Numbered from the stretch's first letter, positions 27,101 to 36,612 are shown. The stretch is DNA of 64,000 nt from Sipunculus nudus (GCA_026874595.1 CM049310.1:55617058-55681057); one strand, 5' to 3'. Notes: generated from the letters alone by a model not told the origin. A program made the numbers and translations.

Positions 27101-30100
27101 ATAGTTATGAAATTTCACAACTTCACAACCCATGGTTCCTGATGCTCATTTTGCATGCTGACTGGGAAGATTGTGTGAAATAGAAATTTCTTTTCACAAT
27201 CACAAATGTCTTCCCCTCAATCCTAAAAGTTCTGTGGTTCATGCAAAAACTTCTATGTAAATTCCACCTTGATGTTCAAGGTCAAGGTCACCCATTTTCA
27301 AATAAATCTAAAACTTTGATGAAGCAACTGGTGTCTCAAAGTAATGGAGAAATATGCAGTGTTTAAAAAGTTATTGGGATTCACAACTATCCTCTATTTC
27401 AGCTGACTTTACCTTGCAGATCAAGGTCAAGGTCATAAAGGTCTGTTAGGAGAATTTTGATTCAACCCACATATAAAAATTGAGAAAAAATTTGCAACTC
27501 ACTGAAAAAGTTATGGGTGTTCCATATTTCCACACAATGACCTTGATATTAGTGTCAAGGTCACCAATTTTTAAACTTGTACAAGAAATTGTTTGAAGGA
27601 ATTTTTGTATCAAATCTGAGGGGAAAAGATACATTAATTATAACACCTGGATGAGTGTAACTTTCATGGTGCTCAAAAACATGTATTGCCTGTGTATAGC
27701 TCTAACAAAAGAGGTCTGTCTATGGATGACAGGATGAACCCAGATGGCTGGAAGAAATACAAAGTGTCATCACTATAGATCAGAAGACTTTCAGTCAGCT
27801 AAGCTAAAAATAATGACAAGAGTACAAAACTGTACATGAAAGCATATACAGATATACAGTCATCTCTACCTATTAGCAATTCACTTAAAAGAAATTTTTC
27901 GTTTATTTGCAATAAAACCATTTTGAAATTCACTTTATAGAAATCTCCATTTATTTGCAATTCTGACCCTGATGATGAGTAGTTGCTATTAAGCTGAATC
28001 CACTGTACATCATTTAAGATGTTGTCTGGTTCATATGCACTAATACCATATATTATCAAATTATTCCCAGGGGAAATAAGACTAAGCAATTAATCTGATA
28101 ACAGCAGAAAAACTATTTCCTTAGGCATACCATTATTTCCAATAATAATGGCTTCCTAACAATTATCAAGATGAGAAAAAAAAGAAATTACAAAGCATAA
28201 TTTTGCCTTGCACAGGAAGTTGGAGTAGTATTTCTCATTACTTTCGAATGTTTCCACTGTGAAGATACCATTTACTTTTATATTTGAGCACAGCATACAG
28301 AGACTGACATTCTTTATTGGTTACACAGTAAGCAGCCATGTGGTTATCAACGGAATGACAATTATAGGCCTCTGGTGGATTCCTATGAAATATGTATAGT
28401 TCATCGATTGTGCCAGGTGCTCTCAGTGTCAAATGGAAATATAACAATAATAATCCAATCAGGTCCGCTTAGGGTGTTTAAGCTGCTGAGATATGAATAA
28501 ATAATATCTAATCCTTCCCATTTTGTGTATTTTACATTTTTTTAAGTTATCCTTTTTCAGTCTATGATCTGTAGCTGGCACTGTCTATCGAAAAAAAGAA
28601 TGAAGGTACACACATGATAAGAATAAAATGCCATTTATTAGCTTGTGTCAGGTTGTTTATAGGTAAGCTTGTTCCTTCTAAAATCTCAATTTGTTGAATT
28701 TTACTTATTCAATATTTTTGTTTCCCACTAAGCCTAAAAATTATCTACGCTTTATCAATATTTATACCATGAAACTGGGTTGCCACTGACTATGTGGATT
28801 TGTAATAAAGTAGGATATATGCATAATCTAGTGAAGTCAAATTAGCTGAGAAACACTATATCAATACTAGATATTTGCAATCAACGAGTGAACACTAAGC
28901 CTCCTCCTAATGTCCTCAACTGAGTGATAATGAGGAATATCAGCTCTGAAGTGTTTGATCATGGAAATTAGGTTAAAGTCAGAAATATAAATAAGGTGCA
29001 AATCTGTCACCTATGACCGATATTGTGTCCAATTGTCTGTTTTTGAGAATCATCCATATTTGCGATCTAGCCCAAATACAGGCAGGAGAAAAGAAAAAAG
29101 AGAAAGAAAATATGTATTTGATGGTGCTACTTGGGGGGGGGGGGCTTAGAAAATCCAAGCACCCACAAAAAAAATTTTGACCCAAATATTGATACAGAAA
29201 CAAACTCATCAACCACTACAAGCCTCCACTGTATAAAGGGGGCGGAGCTGAATGATCAGGATATATGAACACTTTAACAGAATATATTATCAAGCTATAC
29301 AGAATCCTATAGGCAGGGTTTTTGCTGATAACATATAATAACATACCATCAGTTTGCTAAACATGATTCTGAAAGCAATTCTTGCTAAGTGTGTGTTTTG
29401 CAAATAAAAATGGACCAGAGCTTATAGGAAATTAGGAACTAGACTATCAGCAGAAGCTGACAAAAGCCCTCAGCCAAAATAACAGTGTTTAAAGGTGGTA
29501 ACAGTAACAAGTACTAAATATCTGTTCTCACATGGATGTATATCTGTACATGTCTCAGTTATAAATTTAAAATGGAGTGGTATGTACCATGATTCATAAC
29601 AATCCACCAAATGCTTCCTGAAAAATAAGCTTCTAAGTTTTATTCTATTATAAGCTCTGTGACCTTGAAAAGTAAGTCAAGGTCACCCATCTTCGAACTT
29701 GACCGAGATTTTGTCGATATACATCTTCACCAAAAAAATAAAATTCCTTTTGTGAATCCTTTTAGAGATATCCCGGTCACAAGGCTAAAGTTGAAAATTC
29801 CAAGAAAAATTCATTAAAAATCAGAAATTGAAGGTGGCGCCCCCAAACTTGTGCAGCAGTTACAGACCATCAGTCCCTATGATCAGAGTAAGTATTGTGA
29901 AAATCCACCCAATGGTTCCTGAGAAATAAGCTTCTAAATGTTTTTACTATAATCAGCTCTAAAACGTAGAAAAATAGGTCAAGGTCACCCATCTTCAAAC
30001 TTGACGGAGATTTTGTCAATATACATCTTCATCGAAAAAATAAAATTCTTACGGTGAATCCTTTTAGAGATATCCCGCTCACAAAACCAAAGTTGAAAAA

Positions 30101-33100
30101 TCCAATAAAAATTCATTAAAAATCAGAAATTGTAGGTGGCGCCACCAAACTTGTGAAGCAGGTACAGACTATCAGTCCCAATAATCATAGTAAGTTTTGT
30201 AAAAATCCACTGAATGGTTCCTGAGTAATAAGCACCTAAGTGTTTTTCTATAATCAGCTCTAAAATGTAGAAAAATAGGTCAAGGTCACCCATCTTCGAA
30301 CTTGACCAAGATTTTGTCGATATACATCTTTACCGAGGAAATAAAATACTGACAGTGAATCCTTTTCAAGATATCCCGCTCACAAGGTAAAAGTTAACGG
30401 ACGCCGGACGGACAGACGGACAGCTTGGGTGACGACAATAGCCCATCAGCCTAAGGACTGAGGGCTAAAAGTAGTTTACAGAATGCAAGCTTAATGAAAG
30501 TGCAATCAACTTGACTGCACTGACTGAAATATTTTCTAGAAAGTAATGAGTAGAGCACAAATACCTCTAACAAGGCTCATTATTCAGCACTTTTTTCAGA
30601 AAAAAGAAAACATCCTAAACAGGGACAATGTATTTGGACTTGGTCTAAATAATAACTGTTGTGCACACAATGCTATCACTTAGTAAACTAGAAATCTGCA
30701 TTCTAAGGAATGCAATCCTCCACCATGTGTGGGGTCCCAATGTAGGATGCTCCTAAAACCATGTTTGCAATCACTTATTCAGCCAAAATTCCCAGGTTCA
30801 TTCGTGCTAAAGTGACTCGCCATTTGTGAATATCCCTGAATTACTTTCCTGAATCCAGATCTTGTTCCAGATCCACACCAAAATATAGTCAAATTTTATC
30901 CCATTCCTGAAATGTCCTGAAAATTTATGAAATTATATTCATGATTGTGGAAGATATGTTGTGAACAAAAACACACGAATAAACACACATACACTGTGAA
31001 TGAATGCATACAGTCCTGGGGGAGGCAAACTAGCTGACACAATTGATTTCATGAATGGTTTTCCCATGAACTAAAATATATGGTTGGTTAATAACAAAGG
31101 ATCAGGAGGTACCCAGACATCTGATCCTACATCATAAAAGTTCTCTTTGATCCATGTGTGATCCATTGATGAAAAACAAAATTCAATAAATTATTCTGAT
31201 TTAAAAGACAAATTAATCATTAATGTAATTAAAAAATATATTTTTGCAATGTTTTAATAATTATGGTCAAAACCTTACTTATGTTTATATATTAACCTCA
31301 TATAACTATAACATAACTAAATTATATAAATTATTACTCATTAAGGAAGATATATCTTCAGCAAAGACCAATGCTGTTCTGAAATATTTCAATCTCTCTT
31401 TTTTCTACCCTTCCAATTAATGCTCAGGGAATTTAAGCCAAATTTGAGTAAACTGACCTTGACCTTCAGGAAGTGCACAGGGAAGAAAGTAAAAGTTTTC
31501 TGATGCATAATGTTTCTTTTATCTTTTCAGATGTAATATAATTAATTAACCCAAGAGATGTAATCATGGAACATGATATCAACACTTTCATCTAAATCTA
31601 ATCAATATCTAGAGAAGAAAACAAAGCCTTTCATCAGAATTCATTAAAATTTCATGCAAGGAAATGTTGCCTGGAAAAGGTTCCTTTTATATTAGGATGA
31701 GATTGAGAGCTGATTGATCCTTACAAAGCAAATGTATTGCAAAACAAGTGCTGGTGTTACACGAACAAAAGCATCATAGTTGCCTAAAACACCAAAATTT
31801 GCTATGCATGAACATACAAAGGAAATAAATATCCTTTCCTAATCCTCAATAAATTTACTTGAATAGCAAAGTTACCAGAATGTTACCTAATTGTAGTAAA
31901 ATCAAAATAGTATTTGGTTAACATAGTTTATGGCAACGCAGTAATCTTAGATGAAGTCCAATATAACTGCTTCAAATGATTAACCCTTATAAAACCTATA
32001 CATCCAATATACAACAAGGTCTTCATATAAAAAATTTAATAAACCTGTTTATATGATGGGGTAGAGTCTTGAAATGTCAGTGATAGCAAATGCTATATGA
32101 TGACTATTATTATTAATAAAAGAATCAAAATTTACTATCCTGAACAAAGTATATCACCATTTCTGAAAGATTAATTCACCCTGAGATGATATAACATTGG
32201 CCCTCAACATTATCACAAAATGTTGGATCAATCATATGTATTATATATAGGATATACCATATCTTTTGATTATGTTTAGATGCCATCAGAGAGAACAAAT
32301 TAAGTAGTTTGCATTTATCAATCATGTTCTCAGATTCTATTCCATCCTACACCTAGGATGCAAAATCAGCAAATATTACATATCATTCAACAATCAAATC
32401 TAGAAACCTGCATTCTAATGACAGGCAAAGCTGATGACATTCACTTATTTAGCCCATATTCCCAGGTTCATTCATGCATAAGTGACTGTAAATTTGTGAA
32501 TATTCTTCATGACTTTTCAGGATCCAGATCGTGTTCCGAATCCACACCAAATTCTAATCATTTCTACATTTGCCCATTCCCAAAATACTCTAACAATTTT
32601 ATGAGATTCCATACATGACTGTGTTCATAACAAATACACAAACACACACACAAACACTTGATGAACACAACCCTCCTGGCTGAAGCAATTTATTAACTGT
32701 ATACACTTTATCTTCCATACATTTGGAAAAAAAAACTAAAAATTTCTGGCATCAGAGATGCCATAGTATCCCAAGACAATTAAGGCATACACCCTTGTAA
32801 AATAGGCTCCCTTGTTCAGAAGCCCTTTGGACACTTGAGAAGGCGAAGGCCACCACAAATGTTTGAACATGGCTGACATTTTGGATGAGCAAATTCACGT
32901 ATCAAATTTGAAGAGAAGAAAAGCAATTAATCATAAGTTTTGTGGATCACAAAAAACCTACATTTCTTCAGGTTTGACCTAGAAAACCACTGTCAAGGTC
33001 ATTGGTCTTTAAGAAAATCCAATAAATTGGTGGAAATATTTTTTTGTATCAAATTTGAAAGAGACAAAGTCAGTACTTCAAAAGTTTGGAGTAAACAATA

Positions 33101-34213
33101 ATCCTATATATTCACAGATTTGACCTTAAAGACCTATTAAGCTCACGGTAACCAGTCTTCAAACATCTCTGCGATCTGGGTGGAACCCGGCATTCTGTAT
33201 GTCACATTTCAAGAACTGTGGTAGGGACCCATGGGTCTCGACAATCAGTTGAATTTGTCTATAAGCATATGTTTAAGAGGTTTTTTCACAATATGTTTCC
33301 TGTGATCTGTTTGAAGCCAACTTGTCTACCCAAACTCGAGTTATCATCCATAAGCTTATATGTGGATAGATGGCCCCAAGACCCCAAATCAATAGTTCTT
33401 ACTTGGGGGTTTGCCATCTATAATGTAAAGTTTGAAACCAATATATCAATCCTAACTGGAGCTATCATCTGAAAATTTATATGTGGATAGACGGCCCCCA
33501 TGACCTTGACCTTTAACCTTTTGACACTAAACTCCTCAGTTATTTCCACTTTTGACAGGAGGGCAATTTCTGGAAGATGGCAGGATGAAAAGTTTGGCTT
33601 AATTTTGGCTCCCACAAAGCTCCTGAAGACAAAAGATAGGCCGGTGTTTACAGGATTTATCAGCTACAATTTAGGGAAAATACAGGAGTTTTCACAGCGC
33701 ACAACAATATTTTATTGCTTACCTTCTATGACCATTGCTAATTTCTTAAAGCAGCAACTAAAGTCTGCTTAACTGATCTAGATGATTTTACTTTGTTCAA
33801 CTGCAACACTTACATACAAAGTTTTATTAAAGAAATGAAGGCTTTAAAAATAACACAACTTTTTAACAATAAATATTTGATAATAACAGTTATTTCATAA
33901 ACAATTGTTCAGTGAACATTGTATGAAGATTATTGGAAGATTACAGTCTTAAGGCTGGAAAATATAGGAAATCGTTAGAGACATTTTTTTCATATGAAAA
34001 TATATGAAATTGTTGGAGACATTATTTTTCATATGAAAATATATGAAATAAAGGAGTCAGCAGAAGCCCTGATTTATGTGAAGACCTACCACTTCGGTTT
34101 GAAAGCCACCTTCTGTCCTCCCGCAAGTATTAGGGACATCTTCAGCTGCGTTCCTCGATATCCAACATCAGCTGCCACAATCTTCCGCTGGTTCATCGCC
34201 TTTAAGATGGCTC
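5902..34213 (-). CDS. FAM20B: FAM20B-like glycosaminoglycan xylosylkinase, spliced gene, N-terminus missing
   Basis: Seven exons (34213-34090, 23963-23877, 21289-21180, 20919-20745, 7388-7200, 6921-6862, 6139-5902) read on the minus strand with AG/GT borders and agreeing phases. They give 327 codons including TAG. Seen: [10 protein letters not shown] (ATP-site lysine), [12 protein letters not shown] (ion-pair glutamate), a Cys-rich CFWGKCYYC stretch, [30 protein letters not shown] (catalytic Asp), MFDSAKSFGNP (metal-binding Asp) and [11 protein letters not shown]20B is a Golgi kinase that phosphorylates the linkage xylose of proteoglycans; FAM20A/C are its paralogues. [24 protein letters not shown] and AKSFGNP fit FAM20B better than FAM20C (judged from memory). 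Family members are about 410 residues, so roughly the first 80 residues, with the membrane anchor, are missing. All catalytic residues are kept and no frame breaks were seen, so the gene is probably active. The introns carry almost all the mobile elements between 7.4 and 34 kb. Confidence 0.9.
6862..6921 (-). CDS. FAM20B: FAM20B exon: SFGNP...YQCC
   Basis: This 60-bp exon lies between acceptor TTTCTTTTCCAG and donor GTAGGT. It encodes the [20 protein letters not shown] motif that follows the metal-binding Asp in FAM20 proteins. Two in-frame GT choices exist in the repeat GTAGGTAG; the first is chosen because it keeps the phase of the next exon. Confidence 0.9.
7200..7388 (-). CDS. FAM20B: FAM20B exon: catalytic core
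   Basis: This 189-bp exon has acceptor TTTTTTTTCCAG and donor GTAAAA. It encodes [57 protein letters not shown] and [14 protein letters not shown] holds the catalytic aspartate; FD in MFDSAK is the DFG-equivalent metal ligand. The first base finishes a Lys codon from the preceding exon, and the last two bases start a Ser codon. The longest open frame in this interval is a different frame and is not the gene. Confidence 0.93.
7521..9956 (-). mobile_element. F4 composite Helentron-like element, copy 1
   Basis: On the minus strand the 5' end is AGCGAACCTGTGAGCTTATG. The 3' end is a perfect hairpin AGGCCT-GT-AGGCCT followed by TG (CCTTG). CACAGGTTCGC just before the hairpin is the inverse of the 5' end. 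The interior begins with an F1-type 3' end (about 7692), several roughly 275-bp F1 core units, a unique stretch, then the F4 core ('tcggccaaaaatctccgaactggaacc'). Copy 2 at 46.9 kb shares the same junctions, so the composite moved as one unit. Confidence 0.75.
10349..10720 (-). mobile_element. F2 Helentron-like element, short copy nested in F3
   Basis: On the minus strand it starts TAGCCCTCAGCTCATAGGCT (hairpin) after GGAC-type simple sequence. It ends with a decayed hairpin around TCAGCTTTTGCTAATAGC and CTAG. It sits in the A run at the end of an F3 monomer ('gcattgcga | aaa..'). The core is a single partial unit with 'ggtcaaggtcacccatcttcgaacttgaccgag'. Confidence 0.75.
11082..11820 (-). 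mobile_element. F2 Helentron-like element nested in F3
   Basis: The 3' end on the minus strand is TCAGC-TTCT-GCTGA, TATT, CTAG. The 5' end is TAGCCGTCAGCCCTTAGGCT. An inverse of the start (GGCTGAGGGCT) lies inside the 3' hairpin. It is inserted in the F3 monomer's A run with F3 sequence continuing on both sides and no clear target duplication. The core has about two units of roughly 300 bp, one starting AGGTGGCGC (about 11474). Confidence 0.8.
12635..14663. other. Intron DNA with faint old repeats
   Basis: Mostly unique-looking AT-rich sequence. A short F5-like piece ('taggtcacagtgacctaattt') is at about 12785. Decayed F4-type core units begin at about 12988 ('aatgtggatggtaccacc') and 13330. 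No exon was recognised. Confidence 0.4.
14664..16726 (-). mobile_element. F1 Helentron-like element, decayed long copy
   Basis: It begins (plus strand) CTAGAATACAGGTAGTCGAC, the complement of the F1 3' end, and ends in a worn version of the F1 hairpin (TATCAGCAAAACTTTATTTTG). The core has about six roughly 275-bp units, each made of two half-units starting near GGTGGTGCCACC. Most palindromes here have GGTGGTGCC instead of GGTGGCGCC, as expected from CpG decay. Confidence 0.75.
16727..18911. other. Intron DNA, no features recognised
   Basis: AT-rich, unique-looking sequence between two F1 elements. Reading frames are short and show no family resemblance. No splice-bordered FAM20B segment is expected here, because the exon phases on either side already agree. 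Confidence 0.4.
18912..20297 (-). mobile_element. F1 Helentron-like element, well-preserved copy
   Basis: On the minus strand it starts GTATCCGCCAAAACGAAGTT, whose complement arm TTTTGCGGATAC follows (hairpin). It ends with a GTAGTCG..CGACTAC-type hairpin (here GTAGTCGCATGTCGACTAC), CCGTATT, CTAG, beside a T run. TTTTGGCGGATAC just before the 3' hairpin is the inverse of the start. The core shows four units about 275 bp apart (GTAGGTGGCGCCACCTGT at about 19050, 19320, 19598 and 19880). Just inside the 5' end is a (GGC)n run at about 20230. Confidence 0.85.
20298..20744. other. Intron DNA between F1 element and FAM20B exon
   Basis: No gene or repeat structure was recognised apart from the splice donor of the adjacent exon. 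Confidence 0.3.
20745..20919 (-). CDS. FAM20B: FAM20B exon: Cys-rich segment and HPWGRTY motif
   Basis: This 175-bp exon has acceptor TTTTTACAG and donor GTAAGT. It encodes [13 protein letters not shown], a variable acidic/Cys stretch, [20 protein letters not shown] and EGKLAK. The cysteines correspond to the disulphide-bonded segment typical of this secreted family, and NNT is a potential N-glycosylation site. A large intron of about 13.4 kb follows, filled with Helentron-like elements and satellite cores. Confidence 0.92.
21180..21289 (-). CDS. FAM20B: FAM20B exon: PLVVGR segment
   Basis: This 110-bp exon has acceptor GGATTACAG and donor GTATGA. It encodes [20 protein letters not shown] and then [16 protein letters not shown]. 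It matches the FAM20 segment following FHLDR, which carries an (P/L)VVGR motif. It ends on one base (G) that completes the Glu codon in the next exon. Confidence 0.9.
21853..22550 (+). repeat. 0.7-kb repeat, inverted relative to 42961-43623 (copy A)
   Basis: It runs from TGTGACAGGTGTACAGTTAT to GTTGTTAATCCCACCATCC. Reading 43623 down to 42961 on the other strand gives the same order of words: 'caaaactttccttgaaaaagta', 'gtgttaatgtagca', 'tgcataaatttat', 'ttttgtggtaaaaaa', 'gatgtgataaaaaaatga', 'ctgtatgtatat.tgcagaagtg'. Identity is roughly 75-80% by eye. AT-rich, no coding potential. Confidence 0.75.
22785..23375. repeat. Degenerate short repeats (AAGTCCAAGTCTGAGTC-like)
   Basis: Words such as 'gagtccaagtctga', 'caagtccgagtctgag' and 'gtctgagtccttg' recur irregularly at about 22800-22865, 23030-23090 and 23335-23375. 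The last cluster abuts the SINE insertion point. Confidence 0.5.
23391..23793 (+). mobile_element. tRNA-derived SINE with 14-bp target duplication
   Basis: The head reads ACCGGCTTCTGTGGCTCAGG and continues with a TGGCTCAGGGG A-box and a GTTTGAATC B-box-like motif. ACCGGCT at the start pairs with AGCCGGT about 70 bp on. A GC-richer body follows, then an A-rich tail (about 23780-23793). The flanking direct repeats AAGTACAAATCCGG at 23377-23390 and 23794-23807 are identical, so the insertion is probably fairly young. It lies about 80 bp from a FAM20B exon, in antisense orientation to the gene. ORFs in it are not coding. Confidence 0.85.
23877..23963 (-). CDS. FAM20B: FAM20B exon: DRHNGE helix
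   Basis: This 87-bp exon has acceptor TATTTGTAG and donor GTACTT. It starts with the third base of a codon, encodes 28 residues ([20 protein letters not shown] then EIASFHLN) and ends with AG, which joins A of the next exon to give Arg. The Glu in NGEIA matches the conserved glutamate that pairs with the ATP-site lysine in FAM20 kinases. A SINE lies only about 80 bp downstream in the intron. Confidence 0.9.
24311..25552 (-). mobile_element. F1 Helentron-like element, decayed copy
   Basis: The worn ends (CAAGAATACGGGTAATC on the left, ATAGTATCCGCAAAACTTTG..GTGGATAC on the right) and the core order match the F1 family. Core units near 24460, 24713 and 25020 are diverged. It lies in the large FAM20B intron just upstream of the DRHNGE exon. 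Confidence 0.7.
25555..27805. other. Intron DNA with decayed repeats and one F5-type 5' end
   Basis: Two diverged units ('gcaagtttggtgactg..cctcaaattctttttgagttattgcttt') lie at about 25860-26070. 'caaggtcaaggtcac' pieces lie at about 27278 and 27420. A GCTAAGCTAAAA hairpin end matching F5 closes at about 27805, in the same orientation as all others. No exon was recognised. Confidence 0.45.
27806..29438. other. Intron DNA, no features recognised
   Basis: AT-rich. A 69-residue minus-strand frame at 28238-28447 has some cysteines but no clear splice borders and no family resemblance; it is not annotated as a gene. A G run is at about 29133. Confidence 0.35.
29439..30467 (-). mobile_element. 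F2 Helentron-like element in FAM20B intron
   Basis: Same ends as 11082-11820: CTAG with hairpin TCAGCTTCTGCTGA on the left, TAGCCCTCAGTCCTTAGGCT on the right as read on the minus strand, with GGACGGACAGACGGACAGC just inside. The core has roughly 300-bp units starting at about 29832 and 30132. It contains 'ctcacaagg', 'gtcaaggtcaccc' and AGGTGGCGCCACC. No ORF of interest. Confidence 0.8.
30688..31026 (-). mobile_element. F8 Helentron-like mini-element
   Basis: The minus-strand 3' end is hairpin TGCATTC-CTTA-GAATGCA, GATTT, CTAG, beside TTT. The 5' end is GCCTCCCCCAGGACTG. An inverse GGAGGATTGC lies just inside the hairpin. It is 0.34 kb long, with 'ttcattcgtgctaaagtgactcgccatttgtgaatat' in the core and no tandem units. 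A decayed relative is at 32.4 kb. Confidence 0.72.
31027..32399. other. Intron DNA, no features recognised
   Basis: AT-rich unique-looking sequence between two F8 copies. No repeat or exon structure was recognised. Confidence 0.35.
32400..32687 (-). mobile_element. F8 Helentron-like mini-element, decayed copy
   Basis: Starts CTAGAAACCTGCATTCTAAT and shares the F8 core ('cccaggttcattcatgcataagtgact', 'aatccacaccaaa', 'cacacaaacac'). It ends near CCCTCCTGGCTGAAGC. The 3' hairpin has lost pairing. Confidence 0.6.
32736..33480 (-). repeat. F7-type 3' end with unrelated decayed core
   Basis: 'ctaaaaatttctggcatcag' then 'agatgccatagtatcccaagacaatta' is a worn copy of the F7 3' end at 3695. Downstream is a degenerate core with 'tttgtatcaaatttgaa' repeats. 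A second worn unit ('gggacccatgggtctcg', 'atatgtggatagatggcccc' at about 33360 and again at 33480) follows. No matching 5' end was found. Confidence 0.45.
33962..34050. repeat. Tandem duplication of about 42 bp beside a FAM20B splice donor
   Basis: 'catatgaaaatatatgaaat' and 'gttggagacat' words occur twice in direct order (about 33991 and 34032), with a third partial unit at about 33965. The exon donor is about 45 bp away. Confidence 0.55.
34090..34213 (-). CDS. FAM20B: FAM20B exon: start of kinase domain (first exon found)
   Basis: The acceptor is a T-rich stretch ending TTTTTAG and the donor is GTAGGT. The exon opens with two bases finishing a codon, then encodes about 40 residues including [11 protein letters not shown] and [10 protein letters not shown], the N-lobe strand with the ATP-binding lysine. 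It ends on two bases (TG) that join G from the next exon to make Trp, where relatives usually have Arg (FKPKR). A donor 3 bases earlier would delete this residue and also keep frame, so the exact edge is slightly uncertain. A 42-bp tandem duplication lies about 45 bp inside the downstream intron. Confidence 0.88.
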
Positions 34214-35465
34214 CTAAAAATAGACAAAGCAGCTTCTTGAAATATTAACAAAAAGAAATACAGCCCAGTCAGACAGAATGACATTTTTACCAAAAACATG
34301 AACTGTTTATAGATGTGGATGTATGCATATACTCTCAAAGCCTAGCCTGAAAAAATTCCTGATAAGTTGGGCTGATACATTGGTAGATCATAAATATAAG
34401 GACAATGGACAATAAGGGCAATGGATGATTTTTGTTTCACATCAGCATTCAAGTACCTGTTAATTTTTTAAGAGGTTGCACTAGCTTGCAAGACATGTTT
34501 ATTTCTATAAAAATGGTCTCATGATAGTACTTAAAGGTCACATTCATGAAGGTAATTTTCACAAATCCAGATTTATGCATAAATTTACTTAAAAATCCTC
34601 TACTGGTATAATTGAAAATTTCACATTTCATAGCAATTCACAAAATAGCCAACCAAAAATGTAGCAGCTAGAGAGCAATTTATCAACCAAACATGCTTTT
34701 AGAATCATTGTTTTTTTTAGTGTTTCCTGATATCTGATGATTTATTCATAATTAATTAACCAAGCCTTCCTGTTAGCGGACAAAGGAGCAGATTCGAGTG
34801 TTACATCACTCAAACAAAATGGCTGCATACTCTTACATCATCCATCGCAGTAGCAGCAGATCACAGCGAGCATTCCCCCGTGGCATTAAGCCGTCCCTGT
34901 TGGACCCTCTATCATGTCACACTATGACTGATTTACAATTTTACCAAAATCAATGAAACATGCTTTTCCTGTTCTGGCCTGAAGGAGCAACATGCCTTTT
35001 TTCTTTTGGAGCACCATACCTGCCTTCAGCTATATGTTAACCTGCCAAATCAAAATGGATGGTACACTACTCAAAGAAAAGTGTCACAACAGCCTTTTTG
35101 TGACAAGAAGTGCTATGACAAGAAGAGCTATGAGTATGACAAGAAGTTGGTTATTTGCAGAATCTACATGTGCCATATGTTCTTCGATTGTTAATGTATC
35201 GTTTTTATTCATGGCAAGCAGGATACGATAAATATTCAGAGACTAAAAAATGTTCAGTTTTAATGTCTAGTTTATGGAAATGTTCGTGAAAGGACGTGAG
35301 ATATTTCCTGCTTGTTTTTTTACCGATTTTTTTGGTGGAGGTAACTGCCTCCATTTTTAATGATGACCTGTCTAAATCCAACCTAATTTAATAAGTATAT
35401 ACATAATTATGCAGAGTTCAATTTCGGTTTTGGAATATGTGACACCATGGTAATTTATTATATAT
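34214..35465. other. Upstream of the first FAM20B exon found; nothing assignable
   Basis: The N-terminal FAM20B exon(s) should lie upstream of 34213, but none was recognised here. A short triplicate 'tatgacaagaag' is at about 35114-35146. Confidence 0.35.
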
Positions 35466-35575
35466 CCTGGTGTCACCCAGGCCCATTGTCAATCGCACCT
35501 GCAGGTCCTAGGTGTGTAATCATCTCCCTTGCTGAGTCCCGTACTCTATCACTAGACCACATAGGCTGGTGATAC
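35466..35575 (-). mobile_element. tRNA-like SINE fragment
   Basis: On the minus strand it reads ..CAGCCTATGTGGTCTAGTGA then TAGAG, a good A-box context (TGGTCTAGTG). About 65 bp later is a weak B-box (GGTGCGATTGAC). Boundaries and tail are unclear, and it does not fold as an intact tRNA. Confidence 0.45.
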
Positions 35576-36310
35576 ACTGTTACACAATCTGGTATTTAAT
35601 TTAATTGGATTTTAATTTGGGTATATCCAGATGTACCTATTACTAAAATAATATGTTATATAATTAGTAATATGCCATCACAATGAGCAGAAACTGATAT
35701 TGTAGATAGAAATTTTTGGCAAAAATACTTTTACAGACTTGAATGGCAGTCAGTAAACATTATGCCTTGTGAACAAACTTCTTTCTTCTGAATCTGTATT
35801 AGAATTAAATGTGGTCTTCCATTATCCCCTCTACACAAAGACTGTGAAAATTGGATAATATTATTGTATAACCCTGGTGAAAAACAAACAGGAACTCCTA
35901 GTAACATAACCTCCTTGACAGAAGCAATAGTACTAAAAATCTGATGGAAAGCATTTATGGCAAAGCAACATTTGGTTTTTATTATAGTGATGTTATTGAG
36001 CTGGATAACAACAGTTGGGCAGGGATGATACTAAAACATTAAATTTTTTATAACAACCAATTTGAATCAGCAAAGATAAAAGAATTAGTTCAACTGTTTC
36101 AGACTAGAACAACCTGATCTTGAAATGATTAGTGGTATCGTTTTACACTAGAACAACCTAACTGGCTCAGTAATAAATAATTAATAGTACTATTAGTAGC
36201 ACTAATGCAGACTAGATCAAGTTGATTCAACTAAAATTAAAATAGTCTCTTTGAAGAAAAAGTTAATCTCTTTGTAGAAAACCAGCCAATGGTGGTTGGT
36301 TATAATATAA

Positions 36311-36612
36311 AAGCGAGACAGTTCGGTCCGCTTTTATGTCATCCCATAACACACCCTCTCTTAAGAGCATTCTGCTATCAGAACAAGACTAATTTCCTAT
36401 GAGTCACACTTTGGTAGCTTATTCCCTGGGCCACAATGTTTACCATCATCCTGCATGAGCCCCCATTTTGTTACGAAGACAAATTGCTCAGGGGAAATAC
36501 TGGGCTGATCCGGAAATACTGGGCCGATCTGGGATTCGAACCCATGTTGGTTGGGCACAAGTCTGGCTTCACTAGCGAGACAGTTCGGTCCGTTTTTATG
36601 TCACCCCGTAAC
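36311..36612 (-). repeat. 40-bp direct repeats around a tRNA-like B-box
   Basis: GCGAGACAGTTCGGTCCG and following 'tttttatgtca.cccc.taac' occur at 36313-36350 and 36575-36612 with a few differences. Just left of the second copy, the minus strand has GGGTTCGAATCCC, a strong B-box. 'aaatactgggc.gatc' is repeated in tandem at about 36496 and 36514. Probably a SINE-like dimer; it does not contain a complete tRNA. Confidence 0.45.

Noticed and set aside
28238-28447. Minus-strand 69-residue frame with several cysteines, a possible exon
   Set aside because: No convincing acceptor, no family resemblance, and it lies inside a FAM20B intron whose flanking phases already match.
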